Of a stretch of 64,000 nucleotides of DNA, positions 16,480 through 25,839 are shown piece by piece. The stretch is taken from assembly GCA_023265025.1 (NCBI GenBank), contig JAHFUP010000010.1, positions 1 to 64,000 on the forward strand, written 5' to 3'. Position numbers and translations under genes: made by a program. The stretch comes from Acidimicrobiia bacterium. Lineage in GTDB: Bacteria; Actinomycetota; Acidimicrobiia; Acidimicrobiales; AC-14. A model generated the notes under the pieces. That model saw only the letters and a program-made list of their open reading frames with translations. It was not told where the DNA came from and did not search any database. The stretch's first letter is position 1. Each line of letters begins with the position of its first letter.

Positions 16480-17158
16480 TCAGCGCCCCGGGGTGTCCCG
16501 GAGGCGGATCCACCGGTAGCCGGACCCGGCCAGCTCGACGCCCTTGAGCTCAGGGCCGAGGTCGTCGTACCGGCGGTCGGCGAACACCTCGATCGGGTCG
16601 CCCTCGGCGCCCGGCTGCTCGCCCAGGTCGACGGTCCGCCGGCGGTCCGACAGGTTGTGCACGGCCAGCATGACCCCACCCGGCGCTTCGTAGTGGAGGG
16701 CCAGAACCGAGGGCTCCCCCGTGTCGACCGGCGTGCACGTCCCGACACCGAACGCCGGGCATTCGCGCAGCGTCCGCAGCATCCGATCCATCCAACCCAG
16801 CAGCGATGCCGGGTCGCGCCGCTGGGCCTCGACGTTCACCGTCGCGTAGCCGAAACTCGCCGCCCGAGATGATCGGCCGGCACAGGTCCTTCTTCTTCGG
16901 CGTGGTGGAGAAGTCGGCGTTCGGGCGGCCCGACCACTGCATCGGCGTGCGGATGACGTCGCGCTCCTTGAGCGACAGGTCGTCGCCCATGCCGATCTCC
17001 TCGCCGTAGCGCAGGACGGGCGTGCCGGGCAGGGTGAATTGGAGGCTGTAGGCCAGCTCGATCCGCCGGCGGTCGTTGCCCATCATCGGCGCTGGGGCAG
17101 GCGTCGCCACGCGCCATGGCCAGGAACGTTGTACCAGCGCTCGTGCATGGTGGGGTAC
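16480..17158 (-). pseudogene. Frameshifted C-terminal remnant of a trehalose-synthase-like GH13 protein
   Basis: Two frames join into one recognisable protein end. The first reads APMMGNDRRRIELAYSLQFT, LPGTPVLRYGEEIGMGDDLS, then RDVIRTPMQWSGRPNADFST and ISGGEF. A one-base gain near 16855 shifts it into GYATVNVEAQRRDPASLLGW, which runs to RWIRLRDTPGR and a stop at 16480. The second shift, a one-base loss near 17090, separates a short upstream piece (MHERWYNVPGHGAWRRLPQR). The catalytic half of the enzyme is absent. It lies directly downstream of an intact GH13 gene on the same strand. Confidence 0.75.
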
Positions 17159-18688
17159 CTACCCGCCGGGGCGCACGACCACCGCGTCGGTTGTGCCGAG
17201 CGTCCCGTCCCATGCCAGCCCCTCGCCCCGGCCGGTCGTTGAGACCTCGACGACCCACGCGTCCGTGACCCTGCACGACACCGGGTCGTCGCCGAAGTTG
17301 GCCCACACCTGCCGCCGGTCGCCGTCGTCGCCGAGTCGCTCGTAGGCCAGCACGCCGGCCGGAGCGTCGAGCAGGCGCCAGCTGCCGGCGTGCAGCGCCG
17401 GCGACCGCCGGCGGGCGGCGAGGAGCCGGCGGTACAGGTGCAGCATCGAGGCCTCGTCCCAGGCCAGGCTGCCGGCGTCGCGGGTCCCGGCGTCGGGCGG
17501 CCAGGGCAACCACGGCTCCGCCGCCCAGCCGTGGGGAGGATCCTCGTGCCACGGGATCGGGGCGCGGCAGCCGTCGCGGCGGCCGGGGTCGACCCGCCGC
17601 TCCTCCGGTATCTCGGCGTCGCACAGGCCGAGCTCCTCGCCGGCGTACAGGAACGGCGTCCCCCGCAGGGTCAGTAGCACGCCGGCGGCCACCCGGGCCC
17701 GCGCCTCGGAGCCGCCGTAGCGGGTGCGGTGTCGGGGGGTGTCGTGGTTCGACAGGACCCACACCGGCCACGCGCCGGCGGCAGCCAGAGCGGCCTCGGA
17801 CTCGACGATCCGCTCGGCCCAGCGGGCCGCCTCCCACGGCGCCCAGAGGAGCGAGAAGTTGAAGACCATGTGCAGCTCGTCGCCGGCGCCGTAGTACGGG
17901 ACCAGCAGGCGCGGGGAGCCCAGGTTGACCTCGCCCACCATGACCCGGTCGCCGGCGTAGGAGTCGAGGACGGCCCGGATGCCCCGCAGCAGCGGGTGGG
18001 CCGAGGGATGGTCGTGCACGCCGACGAGGTCGATCTCGGCCAGCTCGGGCGGCTGGTCGGGCAGCGCCGCGTCCTTGCCGATCAGGTGGACGACGTCGGC
18101 GCGGAAGCCGTCGACGCCCCGGTCGAGCCAGAAGCGCAGGACACCGTGCATGGCCTCCACCACGCCGGCGTTGGCCCAGTTGAGGTCCGGCTGCTCGGGC
18201 AGGAACAGGTGGAGGTACCACTGGCCCGTCGCGTCGTCCCATGTCCACGCGCCGCCGCCGAACGCGGCGCGCCAGTTGTTCGGCGGACCACCACCCGCTC
18301 GGCCGTCCCGCCAGAAGTACCAGTCGCGCCGGGGCGAGTCCCGGGTCGACCGGGAATCGACGAACCACGGGTGGCGGTCGCTGGTGTGGTTCGGCACCCA
18401 GTCCAGCAGGATCTTGATGTCTCGGACATGGGCGTCGCCCAGCAAGCGGTCGAACCCCTCGAGGTCGCCGAAAACCGGGTCGACGTCGCGGTGGTCGCTG
18501 ACGTCGTAGCCGAAGTCGGCCATGGGCGACCGGTAGATCGGCGACAGCCACACGCCGTCCACGCCCAGCCACCGCAGGTAGCCCAGCTTCGAGCGCACGC
18601 CCTCCAGATCCCCGATGCCGTCGCCGTCGGTGTCGAGGAACGACCGGGGATAGATCTGGTACAGCACGGCCGTCTTCCACCAGGGCAT
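17159..18688 (-). CDS. GH13 alpha-glucosidase (oligo-1,6-glucosidase/maltase type)
   Basis: A 509-residue cytoplasmic GH13 enzyme. The N-terminal AVLYQIYPRSFLDTDGDGIG precedes the barrel. Catalytic residues are the nucleophile Asp198 in GVDGFRADVVH, the acid/base Glu253 in VMVGEVNLG and Asp316 in VLSNHDTPRH, and DWVPNHTS is the conserved second region. These enzymes hydrolyse alpha-1,4 or alpha-1,6 glucosides; the exact substrate cannot be read from sequence. The ATG at 18686-18688 is chosen over the preceding TTG because it lies exactly six bases after the TAACTC -10 box. Confidence 0.92.
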   Translation of the reverse strand: MPWWKTAVLYQIYPRSFLDTDGDGIGDLEGVRSKLGYLRWLGVDGVWLSPIYRSPMADFGYDVSDHRDVDPVFGDLEGFDRLLGDAHVRDIKILLDWVPNHTSDRHPWFVDSRSTRDSPRRDWYFWRDGRAGGGPPNNWRAAFGGGAWTWDDATGQWYLHLFLPEQPDLNWANAGVVEAMHGVLRFWLDRGVDGFRADVVHLIGKDAALPDQPPELAEIDLVGVHDHPSAHPLLRGIRAVLDSYAGDRVMVGEVNLGSPRLLVPYYGAGDELHMVFNFSLLWAPWEAARWAERIVESEAALAAAGAWPVWVLSNHDTPRHRTRYGGSEARARVAAGVLLTLRGTPFLYAGEELGLCDAEIPEERRVDPGRRDGCRAPIPWHEDPPHGWAAEPWLPWPPDAGTRDAGSLAWDEASMLHLYRRLLAARRRSPALHAGSWRLLDAPAGVLAYERLGDDGDRRQVWANFGDDPVSCRVTDAWVVEVSTTGRGEGLAWDGTLGTTDAVVVRPGG

Positions 18689-18694
18689 CAAGGG

Positions 18695-18700
18695 GAGTTA
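18695..18700 (-). promoter_or_regulatory. -10 box of a leaderless GH13 transcript
   Basis: TAACTC on the minus strand with a six-base gap to the ATG of the GH13 gene. The spacing chooses the ATG over the overlapping TTG. Confidence 0.45.
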
Positions 18701-18719
18701 CCCGCCCGGCGGGAGGGGG

Positions 18720-18725
18720 TACCGT
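18720..18725 (+). promoter_or_regulatory. -10 box of a leaderless transcript
   Basis: TACCGT followed by six bases and the GTG at 18732. The divergent GH13 -10 box lies only 19 bases away. Confidence 0.5.
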
Positions 18726-18731
18726 GGCGCA

Positions 18732-19010
18732 GTGAACGGCATCCGTATCACCCCGTCAGGGCCGCACGAGTTCGGCGTGGAGGTGACCGACGCCGGCGAG
18801 ACGACTTCGCACCGGGTCATTGTCCCGCAGGCGCTGCTGGACGATTGGGGGCTCGAAGACTCCGAGGCCGAAGCGGTCGTGCGGGAGTCCTTCGCGTTCC
18901 TGATGGAGCGCGAGCCGGCGTCATCCATCCTCCCGGAGTTCTCCCTGGCCATCATCCCCCGGTATTACCCGGAGTACCGCGACGAGCTCCCGGAGCGCCT
19001 CGGCGGCTAA
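18732..19010 (+). CDS. Conserved hypothetical protein, 92 residues
   Basis: A small soluble protein. It begins [20 protein letters not shown] with a beta-rich start and ends in an acidic helix region [20 protein letters not shown] plus [16 protein letters not shown]. The clean GTG start, tight promoter and balanced composition support a real gene; similar short proteins are found in many actinobacteria. No motif points to a function. It converges on sucD, and the two stop codons overlap. Confidence 0.7.
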   Translation: MNGIRITPSGPHEFGVEVTDAGETTSHRVIVPQALLDDWGLEDSEAEAVVRESFAFLMEREPASSILPEFSLAIIPRYYPEYRDELPERLGG

Positions 19011-19891
19011 GAACGGCCCAGCACCTCGGCCATCCTCGACCCGAGCTCGGTGGGGTCGAGCACGACGGTGGCGCCGGCCGCCTCCAGCGCCTCGATCTTG
19101 GCCGCCGCGCCGCCCTTGCCCCCGGACACGATGGCGCCGGCGTGGCCCATGCGCCGGCCCGGCGGGGCGGTCACGCCGGCGACGTAGGCCACCACCGGCT
19201 TGTCCATCTCCTCGCCGATGAAGGTCGCCGCCGCCTCCTCGTCGGCCCCGCCGATCTCGCCGATCATGATGACGGCGCGGGTCTCGGGATCGGCCTGGAA
19301 CAGGCGCAGGCAGTCGATGAAACCGGTGCCGGGCACGGGGTCGCCGCCGATGCCGACGCAGGTGGTCTGCCCGATCCCGTTCCGGGTCAGCTCGTGGAGG
19401 GCCTGGTAGGTCAGCGTGCCGGAGCGGCTGACGACGCCGACCGGCCCGCCGGGCAGGGCGATCTCACCCGGCGTGATGCCCAGGTTGGCTTTGCCGGGCG
19501 AGATGACACCGGGGCAGTTCGGCCCGATCAGGCGGGTGCCGGGGCAGTTCCGGGCCAGGTGGTGGAAGGCGCGGGCCTCGTCGTGCAGCGGGATGCCCTC
19601 GGTGATGCACACGACCAGGGCGACGCCGGCCTCGCCGGCCTCGATCACCGCGGCCGCCGCGCCGCGGGCCGGCACGAACACCAGGCTGGCGTCGGCTCCC
19701 GTCGCCGCCACCGCCTCGGCGACAGTGTCGAACACCGGGATCCCCTCGACGTCGGCGCCGCCCTTGCCGGGCGTCACGCCGGCGACGACGTTGGTCCCGT
19801 AGGCCCGGTTGCGGAGGCCGTGGAACCGGCCCTGACTACCCGTCAGCCCCTGGACCAGGACCCGCGTCGACCGGTCGACGAGGATGCTCAT
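19007..19891 (-). CDS. sucD: Succinyl-CoA synthetase alpha subunit
   Basis: A 294-residue ligase alpha subunit. It has a CoA-binding Rossmann domain ([15 protein letters not shown], ending in [12 protein letters not shown]), then [18 protein letters not shown] and the phosphohistidine His250 in [13 protein letters not shown]. It forms a heterodimer with SucC and converts succinyl-CoA to succinate with NTP synthesis in the TCA cycle. The ATG overlaps the sucC stop (ATGA). Confidence 0.96.
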   Translation of the reverse strand: MSILVDRSTRVLVQGLTGSQGRFHGLRNRAYGTNVVAGVTPGKGGADVEGIPVFDTVAEAVAATGADASLVFVPARGAAAAVIEAGEAGVALVVCITEGIPLHDEARAFHHLARNCPGTRLIGPNCPGVISPGKANLGITPGEIALPGGPVGVVSRSGTLTYQALHELTRNGIGQTTCVGIGGDPVPGTGFIDCLRLFQADPETRAVIMIGEIGGADEEAAATFIGEEMDKPVVAYVAGVTAPPGRRMGHAGAIVSGGKGGAAAKIEALEAAGATVVLDPTELGSRMAEVLGRS

Positions 19892-21030
19892 GAAGCAGCC
19901 AGCGCAACGGCAGTCCGGGCCGCGTCCAGCATCGTCGGCCGGGAGACGAGCCGGTCCGACTCGTGCTCGGCGAGGATGGCCCGGCCCTCCTCGGCGTTCG
20001 TGCCGTCGAGGCGCACGACGATCGGGCTGCGCAGGTCGACCCGACCCAGGGCCTCGACGATGCCCTTGGCCACCTCCTCGCCCCGGGTGATCCCCCCGAA
20101 GATGTTGACGAAGATGGCGCGCACGGCCGGGTCGGCGTTCACCACGTCGAGGGCGGCGGTGATGACGTCGGCCGCCGCCCCGCCGCCCACGTCGAGGAAG
20201 TTGGCCGCCCGGCCGCCGGCCTGGGCCACCACGTCGAGGGTGCTCATGACCAGGCCGGCGCCGTTGCCGATGATCCCGACGCTGCCGTCGAGGCCGACGT
20301 AGGTCAGGCCCTTCTCCCGGGCCGACCGCTCCCGCGGGTCGAGTCCCTCCAGGTCCCGCCACGCCTCCCACCCGGGGTGGCGGAAGGCGGCGTTGTCATC
20401 GAGAACGACCTTGGCGTCCATGGCCAGCACCCGCCCGTCGGCCACCAGGGCCAGCGGGTTGACCTCGACGAGCTCGGCGTCCTCGGCCGTGTAGGCGTCG
20501 TACAACCTGACCAGCAGGCCGGCGAGCGGCTCGACCGCGTCGCCGGTGATGCCGGCGCCGGCGACGGCCGCCGCCGCGTCGGCCTCGGACAGCTTCTCCA
20601 GCGGGTTCACATGGAAGCGGTGGATGGCATCGGGGTAGTCGGCGGCGACCTCCTCGATGTCGACCCCGCCCCGGGCCGACAGCATGCCGAGGTGGAGCTT
20701 GGCCGCCCGGTCGAAGGTGAACGAGAAGTAGAGCTCACGGGCCGCGGTCAGCGCCTCCTCGACCCAGACCTTGTGGACGACGTGGCCCTTGATCGACATG
20801 CCGAGCACCGCGCCGGCCGCCGCGGCCAGCTCGCCGGCGTCGTGGGCCAGCTTGATGCCGCCGGCCTTGCCCCGCCCCCCGACGGGCACTTGGGCCTTGA
20901 CCACCACGGGGTACCCGATGGCGTCGCCGGCGGCGACGGCGTGGTCGACGTCCAGCGCGAGGTGCCCGACGGGGACCGGGACGCCGTGCGCGGCCAGGAC
21001 GCGCTTGCCGGCGTGCTCCAGGAGATCCAC
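19888..21030 (-). CDS. sucC: Succinyl-CoA synthetase beta subunit
   Basis: A 380-residue beta subunit with an N-terminal ATP-grasp domain ([20 protein letters not shown]) and a C-terminal power-helix domain ([35 protein letters not shown]). I place the start at the GTG at 21028-21030, giving (M)[19 protein letters not shown], which matches the family N-terminus. It lies seven bases after the TAGTAT -10 box; the ATG nine bases upstream would lie inside that box. The gene is divergent from a membrane-anchored protein that starts 18 bases away. Confidence 0.94.
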   Translation of the reverse strand: MDLLEHAGKRVLAAHGVPVPVGHLALDVDHAVAAGDAIGYPVVVKAQVPVGGRGKAGGIKLAHDAGELAAAAGAVLGMSIKGHVVHKVWVEEALTAARELYFSFTFDRAAKLHLGMLSARGGVDIEEVAADYPDAIHRFHVNPLEKLSEADAAAAVAGAGITGDAVEPLAGLLVRLYDAYTAEDAELVEVNPLALVADGRVLAMDAKVVLDDNAAFRHPGWEAWRDLEGLDPRERSAREKGLTYVGLDGSVGIIGNGAGLVMSTLDVVAQAGGRAANFLDVGGGAAADVITAALDVVNADPAVRAIFVNIFGGITRGEEVAKGIVEALGRVDLRSPIVVRLDGTNAEEGRAILAEHESDRLVSRPTMLDAARTAVALAAS

Positions 21031-21036
21031 CGCCCG

Positions 21037-21043
21037 CATACTA
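21037..21043. promoter_or_regulatory. Overlapping divergent -10 boxes of sucC and the 21049 gene
   Basis: The seven bases CATACTA hold TAGTAT on the minus strand (seven bases before the sucC GTG) and CATACT on the plus strand (six bases before the GTG at 21049). Both transcripts would be leaderless and could not easily be initiated at the same time. Confidence 0.5.
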
Positions 21044-21048
21044 GGGGT

Positions 21049-21573
21049 GTGGCCGATCCCGATTCCCTGGACCCAGTCGACCCGAGCGCGGCCCGCCGGC
21101 GGACTGTCATGTTCACCGCGATCGGCGCCGTCCTGGCCGGCGCCCTCCTCTTCGCCATTGTCGCCCGGGTGGCCAGCACCAGCTCCGGCACCACGGCCAC
21201 GCCGTCAGGGGGCAAGCGCGTGGCCCAGTTCGACCTCGGGCGGGCCAAGGACTTCGCCCCGACGATCGCCCGCTCCGGCCCCCTCCTGTTCCCCGACCCC
21301 CAGGGGAACACCCGGGACATCTTCGTGCAGCACCTGGGCGGCGACACCTGGCTGGCCTTCGAGGCCCGGGTCGCCGGCGCGCCGCGGCAGTGCGTCCTCA
21401 AGTGGGAGCAGGGCGCCCGACGCTTCGTCGACCCCTGCGACGGCCGGACGTTCACGGCCGACGGCGCCGGCCTGGTGTCGTTCCCGACGACCGTCAACGA
21501 CAAGGGCCGGGTCATCGTCGACCTCAGCAGCCCGCAGAGCCCCACGACCGCGATCGCCGCTCCCTCCTACTGA
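21049..21573 (+). CDS. Membrane-anchored protein with a Rieske-like but ligand-less C-terminal domain
   Basis: A 174-residue protein. One N-terminal membrane helix (about 20-42, FTAIGAVLAGALLFAIVARV) is followed by an extracytoplasmic domain containing GAPRQCVLKWEQGARRFVDP and CDGRTFTADGAGLVSFP. The strand pattern and CDGRTF resemble the second cluster loop of a Rieske fold, but the paired Cys/His ligands are missing, so an iron-sulphur cluster is unlikely; two cysteines might form a disulphide. Function unknown. The GTG start is set by the leaderless -10 box. Confidence 0.6.
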   Translation: MADPDSLDPVDPSAARRRTVMFTAIGAVLAGALLFAIVARVASTSSGTTATPSGGKRVAQFDLGRAKDFAPTIARSGPLLFPDPQGNTRDIFVQHLGGDTWLAFEARVAGAPRQCVLKWEQGARRFVDPCDGRTFTADGAGLVSFPTTVNDKGRVIVDLSSPQSPTTAIAAPSY

Positions 21574-21616
21574 GCCCAGTCAGTGTCGCACTCTGTTTCC
21601 TTATCTGATAACGCGG

Positions 21617-21622
21617 TACCGT
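21617..21622 (+). promoter_or_regulatory. -10 box of a leaderless transcript (nucleotidyltransferase/XRE pair)
   Basis: TACCGT with a seven-base gap to the GTG at 21630. It picks this start over the in-frame GTG at 21621, which would lie inside the hexamer. Confidence 0.5.
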
Positions 21623-21629
21623 GGGGTCC

Positions 21630-22325
21630 GTGCCAGAGCCTCTCTCGTTGGACGCCGTGCTCGACAGTGCCGCTCGGCTCCAGGAGTTGGTGCCCGGAGC
21701 GGTCCTCGTCGGCGGGTCGGCCGCCGCGTACCACGCCGGCCACCGCCTCTCCCTCGACCACGACCACGTCGTCGAGGACCTGGCGACCCGTTTCGACACG
21801 GTCCTCCAAACGCTCGAAGCGCTCGACGACTGGTCGACCGCCCGGCTGGCCGGCGGCAAGCTCATCCTCGGTGAGCTCGGCGGGATCGAAACGGGTGTTC
21901 GCCAGATGGTCCGGGAGCGGCCACTGGAGGTTGAGGAGGTTGCCATCGGCCGACGGGTGCTGCGGGTGCCGACGCGGGATGAAATCCTGAGGATCAAGGC
22001 CTGGCTGGTCGTGTCCCGAAATCAGACCCGCGATTACCTCGACGCCGCCGCCCTGTCGGATCGCATCGGCATCGAGCCCGCCGGTCACCTGCTCGCCCAC
22101 ATTGACGACTACTACGCCGAGGTGAACAGGCGACCCGAGGCCGTCGCCACCCAGGTCGCCCGGCAGTTCGCGGACCCCGCGCCCAAGGACTCGTCGGTGA
22201 CGAAGCGGCTCAGCTCGTACCGGCACCTCGATGCCCGCTGGCACGACTGGCGCACAGTCGTGGAGACCCTGCGAGCGGTGGCGGTGTCGATGACCGACCC
22301 AGTCGACGGAGGAGCGGCACGATGA
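21630..22325 (+). CDS. AbiEii-like nucleotidyltransferase (putative toxin)
   Basis: A 231-residue protein with a minimal nucleotidyltransferase core: VLVGGSAAAYHAGHRLSLDH followed by DHVV, giving the GG/S motif at 28-30 and the metal-binding Asp43/Asp45 pair, and RDEILRIKAWLVVSRNQTRD later. This matches the AbiEii/COG2253-like group, whose members block growth by modifying RNA. The stop overlaps the start of an XRE-family gene (ATGA), so the two are translationally coupled, as expected of a toxin-antitoxin pair. Toxicity here is an inference. Confidence 0.7.
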   Translation: MPEPLSLDAVLDSAARLQELVPGAVLVGGSAAAYHAGHRLSLDHDHVVEDLATRFDTVLQTLEALDDWSTARLAGGKLILGELGGIETGVRQMVRERPLEVEEVAIGRRVLRVPTRDEILRIKAWLVVSRNQTRDYLDAAALSDRIGIEPAGHLLAHIDDYYAEVNRRPEAVATQVARQFADPAPKDSSVTKRLSSYRHLDARWHDWRTVVETLRAVAVSMTDPVDGGAAR

Positions 22326-22771
22326 GCGTGCGCTTCCGCAACGTCGAGGTCGACGAGACCGCCCCTCTTGGCACATGGCCGCCCGAAGCGATCGAGATTC
22401 TCGTCGACCGCGGCCATCTGTCGGATTGGCGGCGCATTGCCGACGCGCTCACCCAGGACCCGTGGGGCCCGCTGGCCCGAACGGTGGAGGAGATCGTGGG
22501 GCTCGACAGCCACTACGGCGTCGATCGGATTCTCGAGCGGGTCCTGCAGCGAGAACGTGAGCGGCACACCCTCGCCGGTCGTCGCCGCTATGCCGACCAC
22601 CTCCGTGACCTGCGCCGCTCAGCAGGCGTGTCAATGCGCGAACTGGCCGCGGCAGCCGGTACCTCGCCCGCAAGGATTTCCGACTACGAGAACGCACGCG
22701 TCGCACCGACCACGGACCTCCTCGCCCGGATCGAGGACGTACTGGAACGTCGGCGGGCCGCCGCCGGCTGA
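22322..22771 (+). CDS. XRE-family HTH protein (putative antitoxin)
   Basis: A 149-residue protein. An N-terminal acidic region (about 1-85) with LGTWPPEAIEILVDRGHLSD is followed by a Cro/CI-type helix-turn-helix at 91-148, with HLRDLRRSAGVSMRELAAAA and GTSPARISDYENARVAPTTD. It probably binds the nucleotidyltransferase with the N-terminal part and the operon promoter with the HTH. The gene overlaps its partner by four bases. In typical AbiE systems the antitoxin comes first, so the order is reversed here. Confidence 0.75.
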   Translation: MSVRFRNVEVDETAPLGTWPPEAIEILVDRGHLSDWRRIADALTQDPWGPLARTVEEIVGLDSHYGVDRILERVLQRERERHTLAGRRRYADHLRDLRRSAGVSMRELAAAAGTSPARISDYENARVAPTTDLLARIEDVLERRRAAAG

Positions 22772-22848
22772 GCCCCGAGCGCTTGGCTGGGTGGCGAGTG
22801 GTGCCAGCACCCCTTGCCATCCGGGGCGGGGCCTGCTTCGCTTCAACG

Positions 22849-24096
22849 GTGAGAGCTGGCAGGAAGCTCGGCGGCCTGTTGCTCTGCTTCGCCCTCACCG
22901 CGGCCGCGTGCAGCGCCGGCGGTCCCGAGCAGCCGACCACCCTCCTGCGGGTGCTGATGACCGACGACTGGGTGACCGTGCCGTTTGTCGACGCGGTGCG
23001 CAGCTTCGAACGCCAGCACCCCACCGTCCGGGTGGTCATCGAGAAGGGGCCCATCTCGCTGCTGACCGACGCGGTGCGGGCGGCCATCGGCAGCGGCGCC
23101 CCGCCCGACGTCGTCCAGGGCCACGCCTTCTCCGCCGCCGGCCAGGGCCTGGCCCAGCCGCTGGACGACCTGTGGGCCGGGCACCTCGACGACGCCGAGT
23201 TCTTCCCGGGCGCGGTCGAGGACGTCACCTGGGCCGGCCGGCGATACGGGGTGCCCCTCGACACCAACGCCCTCGTCCTGCTCTACAACGCCGACCTCCT
23301 GCGCGCCGCCGGCGTGCCGGAGCCCGGTCCCGACATGACGTTCGCCCAATTCGAGGCCATGGTGAAGGCACTGACCACGCCGGACGGCCGCCGGCGGGGG
23401 CTCGTCGTGCCCACCAGCACGTGGTGGGCCTACGGGTGGATCCGGGCCAACGGGGGCGAGACGGTCGACGTCAACCCCGACGGCACCGCCCACCTCAGCC
23501 TCGACACGCCCGAGGTCGTCGGCGCCATGTCGTACTTGCGGGGCCTCATCGACAAGGGCTACGCCTTCCCGCCGCGCGCCGCGGACTCCCACAGCGGGGA
23601 TGCGGTGGCTCTGTTCGCCAACGGGTCGGTCGCCTTCCATGCCAGCGGCTCGTGGGATCTGGTAACGCTGCGCCACGTCGTCCCGGGCACGAACTGGCGG
23701 GTGGCCCTGATGCCGAGGGGCCTGGCCGGGCCCTCTGCCGGCTCGGCCCTCGGCGGCAGCAGCATGTGGGTGCCCCGCCAGGCCGAGCACCGGGAGCTGG
23801 CCTTCGAGTTCATGACCCACCTCATCGCCGACGACAACGCGCTGCGCCTGGCCAAGGAGGAGGGACGCCTTCCGGTCCGGCCCCGGGTGTTCGAAGACCC
23901 ATTTTTCGCCGATCGCGACCTCCAGGTCTTCCTTGAGCAGCTGCGCACCGCCCGCCCGCCCAAGCTCGGTGCGTTCGACAGGCCCGCCGAGGAGTTCACC
24001 TCTGCGGTGGAGGACATACTTCTTCCCGGCGGCGCCGACCCGCAGGTGGCGATGCACGATGCGCAGGAGCGCGCCCTCGCCTCTCTTCGACCGTGA
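22849..24096 (+). CDS. Extracellular solute-binding lipoprotein (sugar type)
   Basis: A 415-residue lipoprotein: signal RAGRKLGGLLLCFALTAAAC with the lipidated Cys near residue 22. The mature part is a family-1 solute-binding protein with IGSGAPPDVVQGHAFSAAGQ, YGVPLDTNALVLLYNADLLR and WVPRQAEHRELAFEFMTHLI, typical of carbohydrate binders. No ABC permease or ATPase gene is present. The stop overlaps the GTG of a membrane histidine kinase (GTGA), so it more likely serves as that kinase's ligand-sensing partner than as part of an importer. The GTG at 22849 gives a proper signal peptide. Confidence 0.85.
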   Translation: MRAGRKLGGLLLCFALTAAACSAGGPEQPTTLLRVLMTDDWVTVPFVDAVRSFERQHPTVRVVIEKGPISLLTDAVRAAIGSGAPPDVVQGHAFSAAGQGLAQPLDDLWAGHLDDAEFFPGAVEDVTWAGRRYGVPLDTNALVLLYNADLLRAAGVPEPGPDMTFAQFEAMVKALTTPDGRRRGLVVPTSTWWAYGWIRANGGETVDVNPDGTAHLSLDTPEVVGAMSYLRGLIDKGYAFPPRAADSHSGDAVALFANGSVAFHASGSWDLVTLRHVVPGTNWRVALMPRGLAGPSAGSALGGSSMWVPRQAEHRELAFEFMTHLIADDNALRLAKEEGRLPVRPRVFEDPFFADRDLQVFLEQLRTARPPKLGAFDRPAEEFTSAVEDILLPGGADPQVAMHDAQERALASLRP

Positions 24097-25787
24097 AGGC
24101 GGCGCGGGCCCGCTCGTCGATCCTCTTCAAGGTGGTCGGCGCGCTCGTCGCCGCCCTCACCGTCTCCACCGCGGTCACCGCGCTGGTGGCATCACGTCTC
24201 ACGCGCACGGCCCTGGACGGCCAGGCGGTGCGGACGGCCCAGAGCCACCTCAGCGTGCTCCAGGAGGCCTACAGCGAGCGGGAGCGGTCCCTCGTCGTGA
24301 CCGCCCGGAACCTGGCCGAGAGCCTGATCACCCGCGGCCTCCTCGACCCCCAGAAGCGCCCGGACCTCATCGCCGAGCTGGGCCGGTCATCCGGCAACCT
24401 GGAGCTCGGCATCCTGCGGATCCTCGACGTCGGCGGGCGCGACCTCTCGCCGCCCATAGGGATCGGGGCCACTCTTGCGTCCCCGCCCGGCGCGCCGGAC
24501 GAGCGGGTGTCGCTCGACCCCGCCAGCCGCCTGCTGCGCACGACCGAGGGCCGCTTCGTGCAGGCCGTCCCCGTCGCTCTCGGCAACGGACCGAGCCGGC
24601 TCATCCTGATCGCCGGCTACGACTTCTGGGATCCCTTCGCCTACCGGCTCCGCAAGCAGATCGGCAGCCTCGACCACATCGTGCTCGTCGCCGGCGGCCA
24701 GATGGCGGGCTCGACCCTCACCGAGCAGCCCACGGCCCCGCCGGCCCGGGACCGCAAGACCGGCGTGGTGCCCAGGGAGCCCACCGTCGTCGACGTCGGC
24801 GGCACCCGCAGCCTGGTCGCGTACACGCCGGTGAGCCGCTCGCCCGAGGACCCTGTCGGCGGCGCCCTGGGCGTCGTGCTGACGAACCCCACAGGCGCCC
24901 TCCGCCGCTCGCTGGCCGAGACCCGTCTGATCGCCGGCCTCCTCTCTAGCCTGGTCGCCCTCGGGCTGTGCTGGCTGCTGGTGCGCGCCCTCGTCCGACC
25001 GCTGGTCGAGCTGGCGGGTACCGCCGTCCAGGTGGCCGGCGGCGACAACGTGTCGTTCCGGTCCGGTGGCGGCGACGAGATCGCCATGCTCTCCGGGTCG
25101 CTGGAACAGATGCGCGTCGAACTGCAGCGCCGCCTCGAGACCATCGCCGCCCAGGCCCGCGAGCTACGGGAAAGCTCACAGCGCATCGTCGCCGCCCAGG
25201 ACGGCGAACGCCACCGCCTGGCCCGGGACCTCCACGACGGGCTCCAGCAGCAGCTCGTCGTCCTCCGGATGCAGGTCGGGATGATCGAGGACAGCGACGC
25301 CGCCCTCGGACGCCTCGGCGAGCAGCTCGACTCGGTCATCGAGCAGCTCCGGGAGGTGACGCATGACCTCTATCCGTCGATCCTCGTCGACCGGGGCCTG
25401 GCCGCGGCCCTGCACAGCTACATCGGCCGGCTGCCGGTGTCCGTCCACCTGACGTGCGAGCCGGCGGACTTCCCCCGGCTGTCGCCCGAGCTGGAGAGCG
25501 CGGCCTACTTCCTCCTGGGCGAGGCGATGACCAACGCCCTGAAGCACTCGGGCGCGTCGACGATCGACCTGGGCGTGGGCCTGTCCGACGGGTGGCTGGA
25601 GGTCTCGGTGGCCGACGACGGCCGGGGATTCGTGCCCGACGACGGCCGCCGGCGGGGTGGCCTCCTGCACATGGAGGACCGGGTGAGGTCCTTCGGCGGG
25701 ACGCTGGCCATCACATCGTCGCCGGGAGAGGGCACGCAGGTGGTGGCCCGCTTCCCCCACCGGGCCGCGGTCGAAGTTCCGACCTAG
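24093..25787 (+). CDS. Membrane sensor histidine kinase, NarX/LiaS type
   Basis: A 564-residue kinase. Membrane helix 1 is about 11-33, an extracytoplasmic sensor spans about 34-278, helix 2 is about 279-300 (AGLLSSLVALGLCWLLVRAL), then HAMP to about 355. The HisKA_3 domain has ERHRLARDLHDGLQQQLVVL with phospho-acceptor His381. The ATPase domain has the N box EAMTNALKHSG (Asn481) and G box VADDGRGF (508-513). It overlaps the upstream solute-binding gene, and the likely partner regulator is the convergent NarL-type gene. Confidence 0.92.
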   Translation: MKAARARSSILFKVVGALVAALTVSTAVTALVASRLTRTALDGQAVRTAQSHLSVLQEAYSERERSLVVTARNLAESLITRGLLDPQKRPDLIAELGRSSGNLELGILRILDVGGRDLSPPIGIGATLASPPGAPDERVSLDPASRLLRTTEGRFVQAVPVALGNGPSRLILIAGYDFWDPFAYRLRKQIGSLDHIVLVAGGQMAGSTLTEQPTAPPARDRKTGVVPREPTVVDVGGTRSLVAYTPVSRSPEDPVGGALGVVLTNPTGALRRSLAETRLIAGLLSSLVALGLCWLLVRALVRPLVELAGTAVQVAGGDNVSFRSGGGDEIAMLSGSLEQMRVELQRRLETIAAQARELRESSQRIVAAQDGERHRLARDLHDGLQQQLVVLRMQVGMIEDSDAALGRLGEQLDSVIEQLREVTHDLYPSILVDRGLAAALHSYIGRLPVSVHLTCEPADFPRLSPELESAAYFLLGEAMTNALKHSGASTIDLGVGLSDGWLEVSVADDGRGFVPDDGRRRGGLLHMEDRVRSFGGTLAITSSPGEGTQVVARFPHRAAVEVPT

Positions 25788-25839
25788 TCGACGTTTGGGA
25801 ATCGAAAGCCTTGAACGATGTGACAGGTCTCTCGCCGTG

